Source of the DNA: Chitinophagales bacterium
GTDB lineage: Bacteria > Bacteroidota > Bacteroidia > Chitinophagales > LD1
Assembly (NCBI GenBank): GCA_026129525.1
Contig: JAHCHW010000005.1
Location: forward strand, 124,001 to 188,000
Direction of reading: 5' to 3'
Length of the DNA: 64,000 nt
Below, piece by piece: positions 1-8,374 of the stretch (positions are counted from its first letter, which is position 1; every line of letters starts with the position of its first letter). The translations under genes and the position numbers were made by a program. Under the pieces are notes generated by a model. That model searched no databases and was not told the DNA's origin. It was given only the letters and a program-made list of their open reading frames with translations.

Positions 1-502
1 ACACATTGGAGTTAGCATCCACTTTTATTGCAACGGGGTAGGCCGCATCGCCATAAGCGCCTTCATACATTTTATCCCACACCAACGTGCCGTTGGGTGA
101 AATTTTCATTATACACCAACGAGAGTTAGCACTTAACGAATCGTCAGTGTAATAGGAAACATAAATGTTATTGTTGCCATCTACCGTAATGTAGTTATAC
201 TCATAGTTATCGTATATCGCGCAAAAATGTAAGGTGCGATTAAGGGTAGTATAATACCGGTGAGCAAACTTCCACAGTAAATTACCGGCTGTATCTAATT
301 TCAAAATCTCCAACTCCAATCCGTTCTCTGCGGTTACCAGCAGGTTTCCATCGTTATCAGCAATAGATTTGTTGGTGTAAAAATAACTGCTGGCGTTGCT
401 TGTATTTAAATACTTCTTGCTCCATATTTTTTGAACAGTTTGTGCAAACACGGTAGGCGAAACAATAATGATGAGCAGATGTAACAGTAATTGCTTTTTC
501 AT
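1..502 (-). CDS. Secreted protein with repeat-propeller-like sequence, C-terminus outside window
   Basis: Open reading frame entering from the left edge; only about 167 N-terminal residues are present. It starts MKKQLLLHLL and has a signal peptide ending near VFA-QTV, so it is exported. The body has short motifs such as DNDGNLLV and VDGNNNIYVSY, the style of SBBP or delta-60 beta-propeller proteins of Bacteroidetes. The gene starts 20 bp downstream of the similar propeller gene at 522-1880, and the two are probably cotranscribed. No catalytic motif is visible. A C-terminal T9SS domain is likely by analogy but lies outside the window, so the function stays unassigned. Confidence 0.7.
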   Translation of the reverse strand, partial: MKKQLLLHLLIIIVSPTVFAQTVQKIWSKKYLNTSNASSYFYTNKSIADNDGNLLVTAENGLELEILKLDTAGNLLWKFAHRYYTTLNRTLHFCAIYDNYEYNYITVDGNNNIYVSYYTDDSLSANSRWCIMKISPNGTLVWDKMYEGAYGDAAYPVAIKVDANSNV

Positions 503-521
503 AATAATGGCTTTTGTTGTT

Positions 522-1880
522 TTAATTTGATTTTACCACCCTTATAATGCTTGTTGCAGTGTCGTTTGAATTGTATGCTCTGATGACATAAAATCCCGCA
601 TCCCAATTTTGGGTGTCAATTTTGTGTTGCCCGTTCTGTAAACCCATTTGCAGGTATATACTCCGTCCGGTTACATCAAGCACTTCTATTTTGTTGTTTA
701 TGTCGAAGTTGCTCTCTTCAAATTTTACTTCGATAAAATTGTTGAATGGATTAGGGAATGTTTTAATTACTCTTGGTTGTTCTGTTTCCTTTACTCCGGT
801 GGCGGGTATGGTGTATTTTGCCACATAGTAATACCCGTTAGCATTCGTAAAGTAACCGGCTGCATATACATTATCATCCAAATCAATAGCAACACTCAGA
901 ATATCGTCATTAGGCGCTAAACTGTTGTTGCCGCCTACTTCGGTCCATGTGCTTCCGTTCCATTTTGCCACAAAAGCTTTGTTATTCGCATTTTTAAATG
1001 CTCCGGCTGCATATAGATTATTGTTCCTGTCCACCTCCAAATCGAATACATAGTTGTTGAAGCCGGGGTTGCCGGGTTGTATCCAATTGGTGCCATCCCA
1101 TTTAGCAATATAAGCGATGCTACCGGGGGCAGTAAAACCACCGGCTGCATACAAGTTGCCGGCAGCATCTACCGCAATATCGTTAATGTAATTATTCGCA
1201 TTTAATACGCCTACTTCGCTCCACGAACTGCCGTTCCATTTCATTACGTTGTATTTGTTAGGAGCAGAAGTAAAAAAACCGGCAGCATACACATTGCCCG
1301 CATTATCTACTGCAAGGCATTTGATTTCTCCGTTTGGGTTTAAGGCATTAGCGCCTGTTCCCAATTCGCTGAAGGAGTTTCCATCCCATTTGGCAACGTA
1401 GTATTGGTTCTGATTGTTCTTAAATGCACCGGCAGCATACAAATTACCGGACGCATCTATTATCATGGTGCGGATATAACCGTTAAACGGCTTGTTACCT
1501 AAAATGACAAAGGTGTCAGTGGTTTGTTCATAAAGAGCAATTATATAGTCGCCCCCTTCGGTAAACATGCCTCCTATATATACATTATCATTTATATCTG
1601 AGGCAATTGTGTATATAGAATTGTTTGCTTGCAATGGGCCATTGGAAGCGTATATTTCCTTCCATTTGTCGGTTGAAGACAGGTAAGCTACGTAGTAGTA
1701 ATTATCCAAATTTTTGAAATTACCACCCACAAATATGCTGTTCCACATCTGGCTAATGTGTATGTCGTTTATAGCACCGTTGGCGTTAAGCGGACCAACA
1801 GTGCCGACTTCTTCCCATTGCGCCAGTGCATTCAAAAGAACTATACAAGCGGCAATGGTTGATAGAAATTTAGCTTTCAT
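522..1880 (-). CDS. T9SS-secreted beta-propeller repeat protein
   Basis: 452-aa exported protein. The signal peptide ends near ALA-QWE. Residues 25-360 hold about seven imperfect repeats of roughly 45 residues built on WxGSxWxEVG, then a hydrophobic VDxAGNLYAAGxF strand and YVAKW, which predicts a beta-propeller. Residues from about 375 form a type A T9SS sorting domain (FPNPFNN, EVLDVTGR, GFYVIRA). It is therefore exported through the type IX system and anchored to the surface or released. No active-site motif is seen, so a binding or adhesion role is an inference. It is flanked on the same strand by the related partial gene at the window edge and by a beta-helix lipoprotein gene upstream. 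Confidence 0.82.
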   Translation of the reverse strand: MKAKFLSTIAACIVLLNALAQWEEVGTVGPLNANGAINDIHISQMWNSIFVGGNFKNLDNYYYVAYLSSTDKWKEIYASNGPLQANNSIYTIASDINDNVYIGGMFTEGGDYIIALYEQTTDTFVILGNKPFNGYIRTMIIDASGNLYAAGAFKNNQNQYYVAKWDGNSFSELGTGANALNPNGEIKCLAVDNAGNVYAAGFFTSAPNKYNVMKWNGSSWSEVGVLNANNYINDIAVDAAGNLYAAGGFTAPGSIAYIAKWDGTNWIQPGNPGFNNYVFDLEVDRNNNLYAAGAFKNANNKAFVAKWNGSTWTEVGGNNSLAPNDDILSVAIDLDDNVYAAGYFTNANGYYYVAKYTIPATGVKETEQPRVIKTFPNPFNNFIEVKFEESNFDINNKIEVLDVTGRSIYLQMGLQNGQHKIDTQNWDAGFYVIRAYNSNDTATSIIRVVKSN

Positions 1881-1904
1881 ATAGCTATTGTTTTGGTTTA
1901 TGAA

Positions 1905-3068
1905 TTAGTATTTCACATTTCCCGAAGCGCAATTCACAAATGAATTGGCGGTAGCAATGTCGCTGTTGTAGTTAGTGCATCCGCCCAAATCAATTCCGTA
2001 ACCGCCAGAGTTGTCGAACACGCAATCGCGGATGGAAACATTTGCTCCTGCGTTCTCTACTATTACGGCAGCTTGCTGTCCGTACTGGTTGGCAACATTG
2101 CCCGCATTTTTAAACTCGGCATAATTGATGGCACTGTATGCTGAACCCCGAATAGTAAGGCTTTGCCAGCCCGAAGAATTTTCGGAGTTAAAAACAACCG
2201 GTGAACCAGCAGTTCCCTGTACCGTAAGTGAGCGATTGTTTGCGTTAAAATTATCGGCTATTAACGCGGCACTACTGCCAAACACAAAACTTACTCCAGC
2301 TTTAATGGTATCGTTTCCGTAGAGCGAAACATTGCCGCCTATGTAGTAAGGAACAGTAAGTTTGGCAAACGTTTGGTTTTTGCCAACCGGATAAACACAA
2401 TCGCGTATTTCTACATAGTTTTTTCCGTTGGCGCTAAAGGTGGACGTTGCGTTTACATCAGAAACATTTTCTGATGTAACGGTTATGGGGAAATCGGTGT
2501 TGGAATTAAATGCGTTGTTATGAAAATCGGTTACCGATGAGCGGTCGTTAATAAACAAGCCGCTGCCAGCACTTGCTTCAAACACACAATCGCGTATAGA
2601 AACTTTTCCTTCGGCATAAGCATTTTGCCCAACTATTACCATTGCTGCAGGGTTGGTAATGCTTCCCCGTCCGCCATTCTTAATATCGCAATAGTGCAGT
2701 TTGTTGCTGTCGCTTTGCGAATAGAAAATAAGCGCATTCCATTTAGCTCCCGAAACTGCCGTGAGGGTAATGCGCTCCGATGCACTGCCCCATGCCACCA
2801 ACGCCCCGTTAGCATTTACCTGCACGGTTGCTCCTTCTTTTAAATGAATAACCGTGCCGGGCATTATCCGCACTTTAGCGTTCAAGAAAAGTGTTCCGCT
2901 AACGATGTAGTCCACCGGAGCAGCTTTCCGGTTTGAGAGAACGGAGTCAATGTTTACTTCTCCGCTTAATTCAATAGCATTAGTGGGAGATGTGTTTTCC
3001 TTTTTACAGCCTGATATTGCAATAGTTGCTGCAAGTAATACGGCTAAAAATGTAACTGAACGATTCAT
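1905..3068 (-). CDS. Lipoprotein with right-handed parallel beta-helix
   Basis: 387-aa protein with a lipoprotein signal: hydrophobic stretch then ISGC, lipidation Cys at residue 20, followed by KKENTSP. The rest has recurring short strands such as VSIRDCVFE, VEIRDCVYP and VSIRDCVFD, with a turn about every 20-25 residues, which is typical of parallel beta-helix (pectate-lyase-like or right-handed beta-helix) proteins. No pectate-lyase catalytic motif was recognised. It ends 24 bp before the propeller gene on the same strand, so the two may form a surface-protein operon. It lacks a T9SS domain and is probably anchored by its lipid. Substrate unknown. Confidence 0.78.
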   Translation of the reverse strand: MNRSVTFLAVLLAATIAISGCKKENTSPTNAIELSGEVNIDSVLSNRKAAPVDYIVSGTLFLNAKVRIMPGTVIHLKEGATVQVNANGALVAWGSASERITLTAVSGAKWNALIFYSQSDSNKLHYCDIKNGGRGSITNPAAMVIVGQNAYAEGKVSIRDCVFEASAGSGLFINDRSSVTDFHNNAFNSNTDFPITVTSENVSDVNATSTFSANGKNYVEIRDCVYPVGKNQTFAKLTVPYYIGGNVSLYGNDTIKAGVSFVFGSSAALIADNFNANNRSLTVQGTAGSPVVFNSENSSGWQSLTIRGSAYSAINYAEFKNAGNVANQYGQQAAVIVENAGANVSIRDCVFDNSGGYGIDLGGCTNYNSDIATANSFVNCASGNVKY

Positions 3069-3144
3069 GGTTTTTAATTTTTACAGGGCAAATGTCCGAA
3101 GAGTGCTTGCGCTGAACAAAGCAAAAAATGGGCATTTCTTAGGT

Positions 3145-3174
3145 TTTGGTCGGCTTGCTTTACTTTCTATTTTG
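3145..3174 (+). promoter_or_regulatory. Possible Bacteroidetes-type promoter
   Basis: TTTG at 3145-3148 and TATTTTG at 3168-3174 are separated by 19 bp. This is close to the Bacteroidetes TTG-N19-TAnnTTTG consensus but one base short in the -7 element. The start codon follows at 3180, so the transcript would be nearly leaderless. Confidence 0.3.
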
Positions 3175-3179
3175 GCAGT

Positions 3180-4688
3180 ATGGATGTATTGCACGAACTG
3201 ATTACCAGCCTGACGGTAGCAGAGAAAAGCTACTTTAAGCGCTATGCATCAAAACTGAGCGATGAAAACTCTTCCACCAACTACATTCAGCTTTTTGATG
3301 CCATTGCCGCACAGGAAGAATACGATGAGGCGAAACTGAAAAAGAAATTTGCTAAGGAGAAATTTGTAAAGCAGTTCAGCGTAGCAAAAAACTATCTGTA
3401 TAAAACCATCATTAAAGCGCTCCGAAATTTTTACGAGGAAGCCAATCCGCAATTACAGGTAAAACATTTGCTGCTGGAGTTGAATCTTTTGATGGATAAA
3501 GGGATTTATGAGCAGGCATATAAAGTAATCCGCAAGGGCATTCAGCTTTCAGAAGCCTATGAGTTGTTTAACGATGAAAGCGAATTTTTAGGTAAAGAAC
3601 TCTACCTGCTGATGAACAACTATCGCCCTGCCGATGAAGAAAGAACAGTGGATGATGTGATGAATGCACAAAAGAAATTAAACAAGCGCATCGAAAATTT
3701 GCTGGAATACGAAACACTTTACCAATCGCAACACCGTTTAATAACCGGCAATTATCAGTTGCGGAACGAAACACAGCAGGAAGCGGCTGATAAAATTTTC
3801 AATAACCCTTTAGTGCAGCACGAAGAAAATGCCTTGAGCGCACAGGCAAGGTATTATTACCATTACATACGCACACTTTATTTTTCGGTATTCGATAAGC
3901 GAAAAGAGTTTCTTGCCTCATCGGAAAAACTAAGCGAGTTATGCCGTGTATCAAAACGCTATGCCGAGTTGGATTTACGCAGCTACATGAATGCTCTCAA
4001 TTTACTGCTTGAGGCATCCTTCTTTAATGCTGACTGGAAACTGATGAAAAGCGCGCTAGAGGAATTGCAACAACTATCCGTAAGCAGCGAGCGCGACAAA
4101 ACCGCGCAGTTTGTTTACCACTCGCGTTTTGCATTAGTGTATTACGACCAAATAAAAGATACGCGCGCAAAAAGTAAACTTATAGATGATGCGTGGAACA
4201 CTATCCGAAAGCTGGAGAAAAAAATTCCGTATCACATCCGCATCAGTTTACTGGTTACTTACAGCAGTGCCTTAATGGAAATGGGCGAATACGCCAGGGC
4301 GCTTGATTGGATTGATTTGTTCCGCAACAAAAAGAAAGACGAAGAAGCGCGCTATGATGTGCAGAGCATTTTGCTCACCCTGCAACTGATTGCCCATTAC
4401 GAACTCGGCAATACGCTACTCGTTAAAAACATTGTGCCCAACATTGCACGAGCCATACGCAACATAGGGCAGCAGAGCCAATTCGAAAAAGTGGTGTTGT
4501 CGTTTTTCAATAAACTCACTTCGGCAAAAGCCATTAACGAAAAAGTTTTTGAAGAAACGCTGAGCGAATTAGACGCACTGAAGCAAGGCGACATACTAAG
4601 CCGCAACCGAACTACGCACGATATTTTCCGGGTGTTTATTGATAGTAAGAAGCACGGGAAAAAATATCACGAAGCGCTTGGTTCCTGA
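3180..4688 (+). CDS. Helical-repeat (TPR-like) hypothetical protein
   Basis: 502-aa protein, almost wholly alpha-helical, rich in charged residues, with no signal peptide or membrane segment. Regularly spaced helix pairs (for example around residues 105-160 and 330-400) resemble tetratricopeptide-like repeats, so it is probably a cytoplasmic scaffold. The family is common in Bacteroidetes as an uncharacterised protein; no catalytic motif is visible. It starts ATGGATGTATTG just after a possible promoter and is transcribed away from the lipoprotein gene at 1905-3068. The SRPBCC gene begins 10 bp after its stop, so the two are likely cotranscribed. Function unknown. Confidence 0.75.
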   Translation: MDVLHELITSLTVAEKSYFKRYASKLSDENSSTNYIQLFDAIAAQEEYDEAKLKKKFAKEKFVKQFSVAKNYLYKTIIKALRNFYEEANPQLQVKHLLLELNLLMDKGIYEQAYKVIRKGIQLSEAYELFNDESEFLGKELYLLMNNYRPADEERTVDDVMNAQKKLNKRIENLLEYETLYQSQHRLITGNYQLRNETQQEAADKIFNNPLVQHEENALSAQARYYYHYIRTLYFSVFDKRKEFLASSEKLSELCRVSKRYAELDLRSYMNALNLLLEASFFNADWKLMKSALEELQQLSVSSERDKTAQFVYHSRFALVYYDQIKDTRAKSKLIDDAWNTIRKLEKKIPYHIRISLLVTYSSALMEMGEYARALDWIDLFRNKKKDEEARYDVQSILLTLQLIAHYELGNTLLVKNIVPNIARAIRNIGQQSQFEKVVLSFFNKLTSAKAINEKVFEETLSELDALKQGDILSRNRTTHDIFRVFIDSKKHGKKYHEALGS

Positions 4689-4698
4689 ATTAACTCAA

Positions 4699-5166
4699 AT
4701 GGCTACTTACAACTTTCTCACCATCTGGAAATTCAACGCCCCGCTCGAAGAAGTATATGCCGCCATTCACGATGCCGACAACTACCACTTGTGGTGGAAG
4801 GGACAAAGCAAAGTAGAAAGCATACAAAAGGGCGATGCACTGGGCATAGGTGCCGTAAAGAAATTCCGAACAAAAAGTTTTTTGCCTTACACGCTTACCT
4901 ATACCGGAACTGTGCGCGAAGTAGTGCCGCTTAAAAAAGTAGTGGGCACAACTGTTGGCGAACTGGAAGGAACAGGCACATGGATTTTTGAATACAACAA
5001 CGGCATTACCACCGTAAAATACTACTGGCAGGTAAAAACCAATTCGCGCTTAATGAATTTTTTTACGCCTGTACTAAAACCGTTGTTTGCATGGAACCAC
5101 GATGTGGTAATGCGCTGGGGTGGAGAAGGGTTGGCGAAGTATCTCAAATGTGACTTGGTTTCTTAG
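4699..5166 (+). CDS. SRPBCC (START/Bet v 1-like) family protein
   Basis: 155-aa protein beginning MATYNFLTIW. An in-frame upstream extension to 4639 would overlap the previous gene and was rejected, because the family normally begins at this strand. The pattern fits a polyketide-cyclase/dehydrase-like SRPBCC fold, which forms a hydrophobic ligand pocket: APLEEVYAAI helix, DADNYHLWW, GIGAVKKFRT, GTGTWIFEY, and a long C-terminal helix containing KPLFAWNHD. Ligand and reaction cannot be predicted. It is probably cotranscribed with the helical-repeat gene 10 bp upstream. A degenerate copy of its first 65 bp lies at 8288-8352. Confidence 0.8.
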   Translation: MATYNFLTIWKFNAPLEEVYAAIHDADNYHLWWKGQSKVESIQKGDALGIGAVKKFRTKSFLPYTLTYTGTVREVVPLKKVVGTTVGELEGTGTWIFEYNNGITTVKYYWQVKTNSRLMNFFTPVLKPLFAWNHDVVMRWGGEGLAKYLKCDLVS

Positions 5167-5430
5167 AGGGTTTCTGCTCGCTGATGGCGCAAAGAAGAAC
5201 CAAGAAATTTCTGATTATTACTGTATCAGAAATTTTTTTCATTTTACTTGGGTGGTTCGTTTTTTTTTACATTCGGTTTGTCAAAAGCAAACATGCCTGA
5301 TGTTAGCCCCCGCAACAGTTCAATTTACCGATAGAAAATTATACCGCTTGACCAGTGGCAACATATGTATTGCCGTAGTTTGCTCTATGGCTTCGCTAAA
5401 CCTTATCTTAGAACATATTACATAAAAAAG

Positions 5431-5458
5431 GCGGAGCGGGCTTGCACACCCGCTCCTG
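5431..5458 (+). terminator. Hairpin, likely terminator of the SRPBCC transcript
   Basis: GGAGCGGG (5433-5440) and CCCGCTCC (5449-5456) form a perfect 8-bp stem with an 8-nt loop, flanked by an A-rich run before and TGCTTTCCCTTT after. It lies in the 472-bp gap 5167-5638, which otherwise holds only the hairpins at 5519-5582. Confidence 0.5.
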
Positions 5459-5518
5459 CTTTCCCTTTAAAACTTGCGATTAAAAAAGGATAGCCGTGCA
5501 AAAATAAAAACCTAAGCG

Positions 5519-5582
5519 AGGGTTCACTTTACTAATTAAGGAGAGTGAACCCGGCTATGCCTGCCCGCCAAAGCGGCAGGCA
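5519..5582. repeat. Two adjacent intergenic hairpins
   Basis: GGGTTCACT (5519-5527) pairs with AGTGAACCC (5544-5552). Directly after it, TGCCTGCC (5558-5565) pairs with GGCAGGCA (5575-5582). The second resembles the short GC-rich palindromes scattered between genes in many Bacteroidetes. Both lie just upstream of the secreted-protein gene at 5639; a role in its mRNA leader is possible but unproven. Confidence 0.45.
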
Positions 5583-5638
5583 CAACGCGGCTGCCGAAAA
5601 GCGAAAAGAGTAGGCAACAGGTTTAAAATTTTAGCACC

Positions 5639-7090
5639 ATGAAAAAGCAATTTTATCTCGCAGCGATGCTTATAGTTTTTATAAGCTTCGCTAAAGCACA
5701 AAGCAGTAATTGTCAGCTACTGGCGGTTCCTTCCTACAGCGCAACCGTTACCTGTAACAGCAGTATTACCGTAAGCGGTTCGGTAAGTTTAAAATATTAC
5801 TCGACCGACCCACCGGGATTCAACGATTTTTGCCCCGGAGCACAAATATCAGTTCAGTTACAATACCAAAGTGCTGGGGTATGGTATAACATGGGCAGTG
5901 CTGTTACGGTAAACAACGGAAACACATGGTCCCGAACTGCCACTGTTATTTCGGCTAACTATCGAGTAGTAGCAACCGTTGTTAACGCAGGCTCGTATTG
6001 CAATTGTTCGCCCACTTACACCAGCGGCAGCACTTACCTTACTTTTCAAACAGCGCCCAGCGCTTCTTTTAAAGTTGATGGGCAAACGGTAAATGCCAGC
6101 ACTTACACCCAAATTTACAGCTGCTCCTCCGGCAATGCTCAAATGACAGATATTACTTGGACGGGGACAAACTCAAGTTATGGCTGGAAGGTAGAGGTGA
6201 TTAGAACTTCGGATGGGTTACCCAAATCAACCAGTTGGTTTACAGGGACACCTACTCCACCATTTGACCTTAGAGCATTTATCATAGCTCAATACACCAC
6301 ATTACCCGGACAATACACTGTTAAACTATGGGTAAAAAATGCTTGTAATACAATCGGGGTAGCTTATACCGGGTTAATACAAATAAATACCACTCCGGTA
6401 GCCTGCGTTAAAATGGCTACCAACAGCGGGTGCAGTAGTTTTGTCAACTTAGGTTCCAGCGCTTCAAATCCGGCTTCGGTTTGTTACACAGCAGGGCCAA
6501 GAATTAACGCTACGTGTAGTGGCGGAGACTGGGTAGGTGGCTATTTTAACCTCTTAGTATTAGAGTTTGATGCGAACAATCAATATGTAAAAACCGTTGT
6601 CTCCTCTACCAATAACACTTTAAATAGTTTAAACGATTTACAATGCCTTGATTTAAACTATTACAGCAATCCCCCTCTCTATTTTTTTAATAATCATCCT
6701 GTAGGTTACAAATGGGCGTTATTCCTAACTGTTGGTAATAGCTGCGGCTCATCGCAAGTGGCGGGCTACTTTGTAACCAACAATATGAGTTGCAAAACCG
6801 ATGATGAAGATGAAACAACTGCCATTGACGATTTTTTACCGGAAAAGGTAAAATCATTTAACGTTTACCCCAACCCTACAGCCAACGAGTTGAATGTTAT
6901 TTGGCCCTACAATGCCGACAAACCAGCAGAAGTAAAACTGTATAGCATAGACGGCAAACAATTAAATGTACCGGTGCAATCAACCGGCTTTGGACAGGTT
7001 AAGTTAGATGTTTCAGGTTTAGCAAAAGGGCTTTACTCTCTCGAGCTAAATGATGGCTCTAAGCAAGTTAGGAAAGTAATTATTGAGTAA
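5639..7090 (+). CDS. T9SS-secreted hypothetical protein
   Basis: 483-aa exported protein. The signal peptide is MKKQFYLAAM to AKA-QSS. The body is rich in Ser, Thr, Asn, Tyr and Cys (for example CSSGN and CSGGDW), consistent with beta-sandwich modules stabilised by disulfides. A short acidic linker near residue 390 (DDEDE) precedes a type A T9SS sorting domain starting about residue 409 (VYPNPT, KLYSIDGK, GLYSLEL). No enzymatic motif was recognised. The next gene (7141-8274) is another T9SS cargo 50 bp downstream with a hairpin between. Function unknown. Confidence 0.8.
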   Translation: MKKQFYLAAMLIVFISFAKAQSSNCQLLAVPSYSATVTCNSSITVSGSVSLKYYSTDPPGFNDFCPGAQISVQLQYQSAGVWYNMGSAVTVNNGNTWSRTATVISANYRVVATVVNAGSYCNCSPTYTSGSTYLTFQTAPSASFKVDGQTVNASTYTQIYSCSSGNAQMTDITWTGTNSSYGWKVEVIRTSDGLPKSTSWFTGTPTPPFDLRAFIIAQYTTLPGQYTVKLWVKNACNTIGVAYTGLIQINTTPVACVKMATNSGCSSFVNLGSSASNPASVCYTAGPRINATCSGGDWVGGYFNLLVLEFDANNQYVKTVVSSTNNTLNSLNDLQCLDLNYYSNPPLYFFNNHPVGYKWALFLTVGNSCGSSQVAGYFVTNNMSCKTDDEDETTAIDDFLPEKVKSFNVYPNPTANELNVIWPYNADKPAEVKLYSIDGKQLNVPVQSTGFGQVKLDVSGLAKGLYSLELNDGSKQVRKVIIE

Positions 7091-7104
7091 CTGAGTTAAA
7101 CTAT

Positions 7105-7137
7105 GCCAAGTGCAGATGTAACTGCACCTGGCTCTTT
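7105..7137 (+). terminator. Hairpin with T-run between two T9SS cargo genes
   Basis: GCC and GTGCAG (7105-7115) pair with CTGCAC and GGC (7122-7132), then CTCTTTTAT. It is a weak intrinsic terminator or attenuator ending just before the next ATG at 7141. Confidence 0.4.
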
Positions 7138-7140
7138 TAT

Positions 7141-8274
7141 ATGAAAACGACAGAGCGCGTATTTGCGGTTTTGCTTCTTTTTTTTCCATTGATAAGTCAT
7201 GGGCAGTTACTATGTGATCCGTCAGATGGTGTGAATACTGCATCCGATCACGATGAATTTGGCGGTATCTATGACACATTATGTGTAGGTTCTTGCCAAC
7301 GATACTGGGTTAAAAATGCATATTGTCCTCAATTTAAGGATATAGGGTTTCACTGGGTTTTCTATGGTAAAAATATAAATGACACTCTTGTAGGAGATAC
7401 TGTTTACTACTGCTTTTCAGATACCGGAGTTTTTCTCATGGATATTTATGCTTCTAACTTCAATTTAGATTCCGCAAAAAACCTTAATGCCCGTAACGTC
7501 ATCCTCCCCTGCCCCCCCACCGCTAACTTTACCGTTAACCAACAAACAGTATGTGCCAACCAACCGGTAACTTTCACCGACCAAAGCAAGCGCTTGGTTA
7601 ACCAATGGCAATGGACTTTTGAGGGTGGCACACCCGCTACTTACAGCGGTCAACAACCGCCACCTGTTTACTATCCTGATACAGGTTTGTTTTATGTGCA
7701 GTTAGCTGTTAGCAACCCCTACGGCAGCGATAATGTAGTTAAAACAAATTACATACACGTGTTGCCCGGTCCTTTGCCCCTAACCGTACCCACCGAGTTT
7801 CAACTAAAAGAAGGCGATGAAGTTACCATAGAGACTTGTGCCAGAGGAAGCACTTACCAATGGCAGCCATTGGTAGCTGTTTTACAAAATGAAGATACGC
7901 TGTTAACTGTGCAACCCGATGAAACGCAAACATACCACTGCACTGTAGTTACCAATAACGGCTGCAATGCCCACTGCCAATACACCGTAAAAGTGCAAAG
8001 CGGCTTGCTCCTACCCACCGCTTTTAGCCCCAATGGCGATGGCGTAAACGATATTTTCAGAATACTGAACACCAACATTACCTTAAAGCACTTTGAGATA
8101 TACAACCGCTGGGGCGAGTTGGTATTTTTTACCACCGATTTACAAACCGGTTGGGATGGCACTTACAAAGGAGTGGAACAGGAACTGGGCGTTTATGTGT
8201 GGCATGCCGATTATGTAGTTACCAAAAATGGCAAACGAAAAAGCGCCAAAGGAAATGTTACGTTGGTAAAATAA
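7141..8274 (+). CDS. PKD-domain protein with type B T9SS (gliding-motility-associated) C-terminal domain
   Basis: 377-aa exported protein. The signal peptide ends near ISHG-QLL. A Cys-containing N-terminal region is followed by a PKD-like beta-sandwich at about residues 127-208 (PTANFTVNQ, VTFTDQS, WQWTFEGG). The last 86 residues, from about 292, are a gliding-motility-associated or type B T9SS sorting domain (TAFSPNGDGVND, FEIYNRWGE, GWDGTYKG). The family is exported by T9SS and attached to the cell surface. It follows another T9SS cargo by 50 bp. It is short for this class, which often has many PKD units, and is probably an adhesin-like or matrix protein. Confidence 0.85.
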   Translation: MKTTERVFAVLLLFFPLISHGQLLCDPSDGVNTASDHDEFGGIYDTLCVGSCQRYWVKNAYCPQFKDIGFHWVFYGKNINDTLVGDTVYYCFSDTGVFLMDIYASNFNLDSAKNLNARNVILPCPPTANFTVNQQTVCANQPVTFTDQSKRLVNQWQWTFEGGTPATYSGQQPPPVYYPDTGLFYVQLAVSNPYGSDNVVKTNYIHVLPGPLPLTVPTEFQLKEGDEVTIETCARGSTYQWQPLVAVLQNEDTLLTVQPDETQTYHCTVVTNNGCNAHCQYTVKVQSGLLLPTAFSPNGDGVNDIFRILNTNITLKHFEIYNRWGELVFFTTDLQTGWDGTYKGVEQELGVYVWHADYVVTKNGKRKSAKGNVTLVK

Positions 8275-8287
8275 CATATCTTGTTTA

Positions 8288-8352
8288 GCTACTCACAACT
8301 TTCTCGCCATTCGGAAATTCAATGCACCGCTCGAAAAAGTGTATGCCGCCAC
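8288..8352 (+). pseudogene. Remnant of a second SRPBCC gene 5' end
   Basis: About 65 bp match the 5' end of the SRPBCC gene from 4702 onward (GCTACTcACAACTTTCTC, then GGAAATTCAA and CCGCTCGAA) with roughly nine mismatches by eye. The start codon is lost: TTTAGCTAC replaces ATGGCTAC. The orientation matches the intact gene 3.6 kb upstream. Similarity fades after TATGCCGCCA. It looks like debris of a tandem duplication or of a deleted paralogue. Confidence 0.65.
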
Positions 8353-8374
8353 TATTGCACCACCAACTTCTTTG

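Noticed and set aside
5120..5425. 101-codon open frame after the SRPBCC gene
   Set aside because: Overlaps the end of the SRPBCC gene in another frame, then reads through non-coding sequence with no codon or family support.
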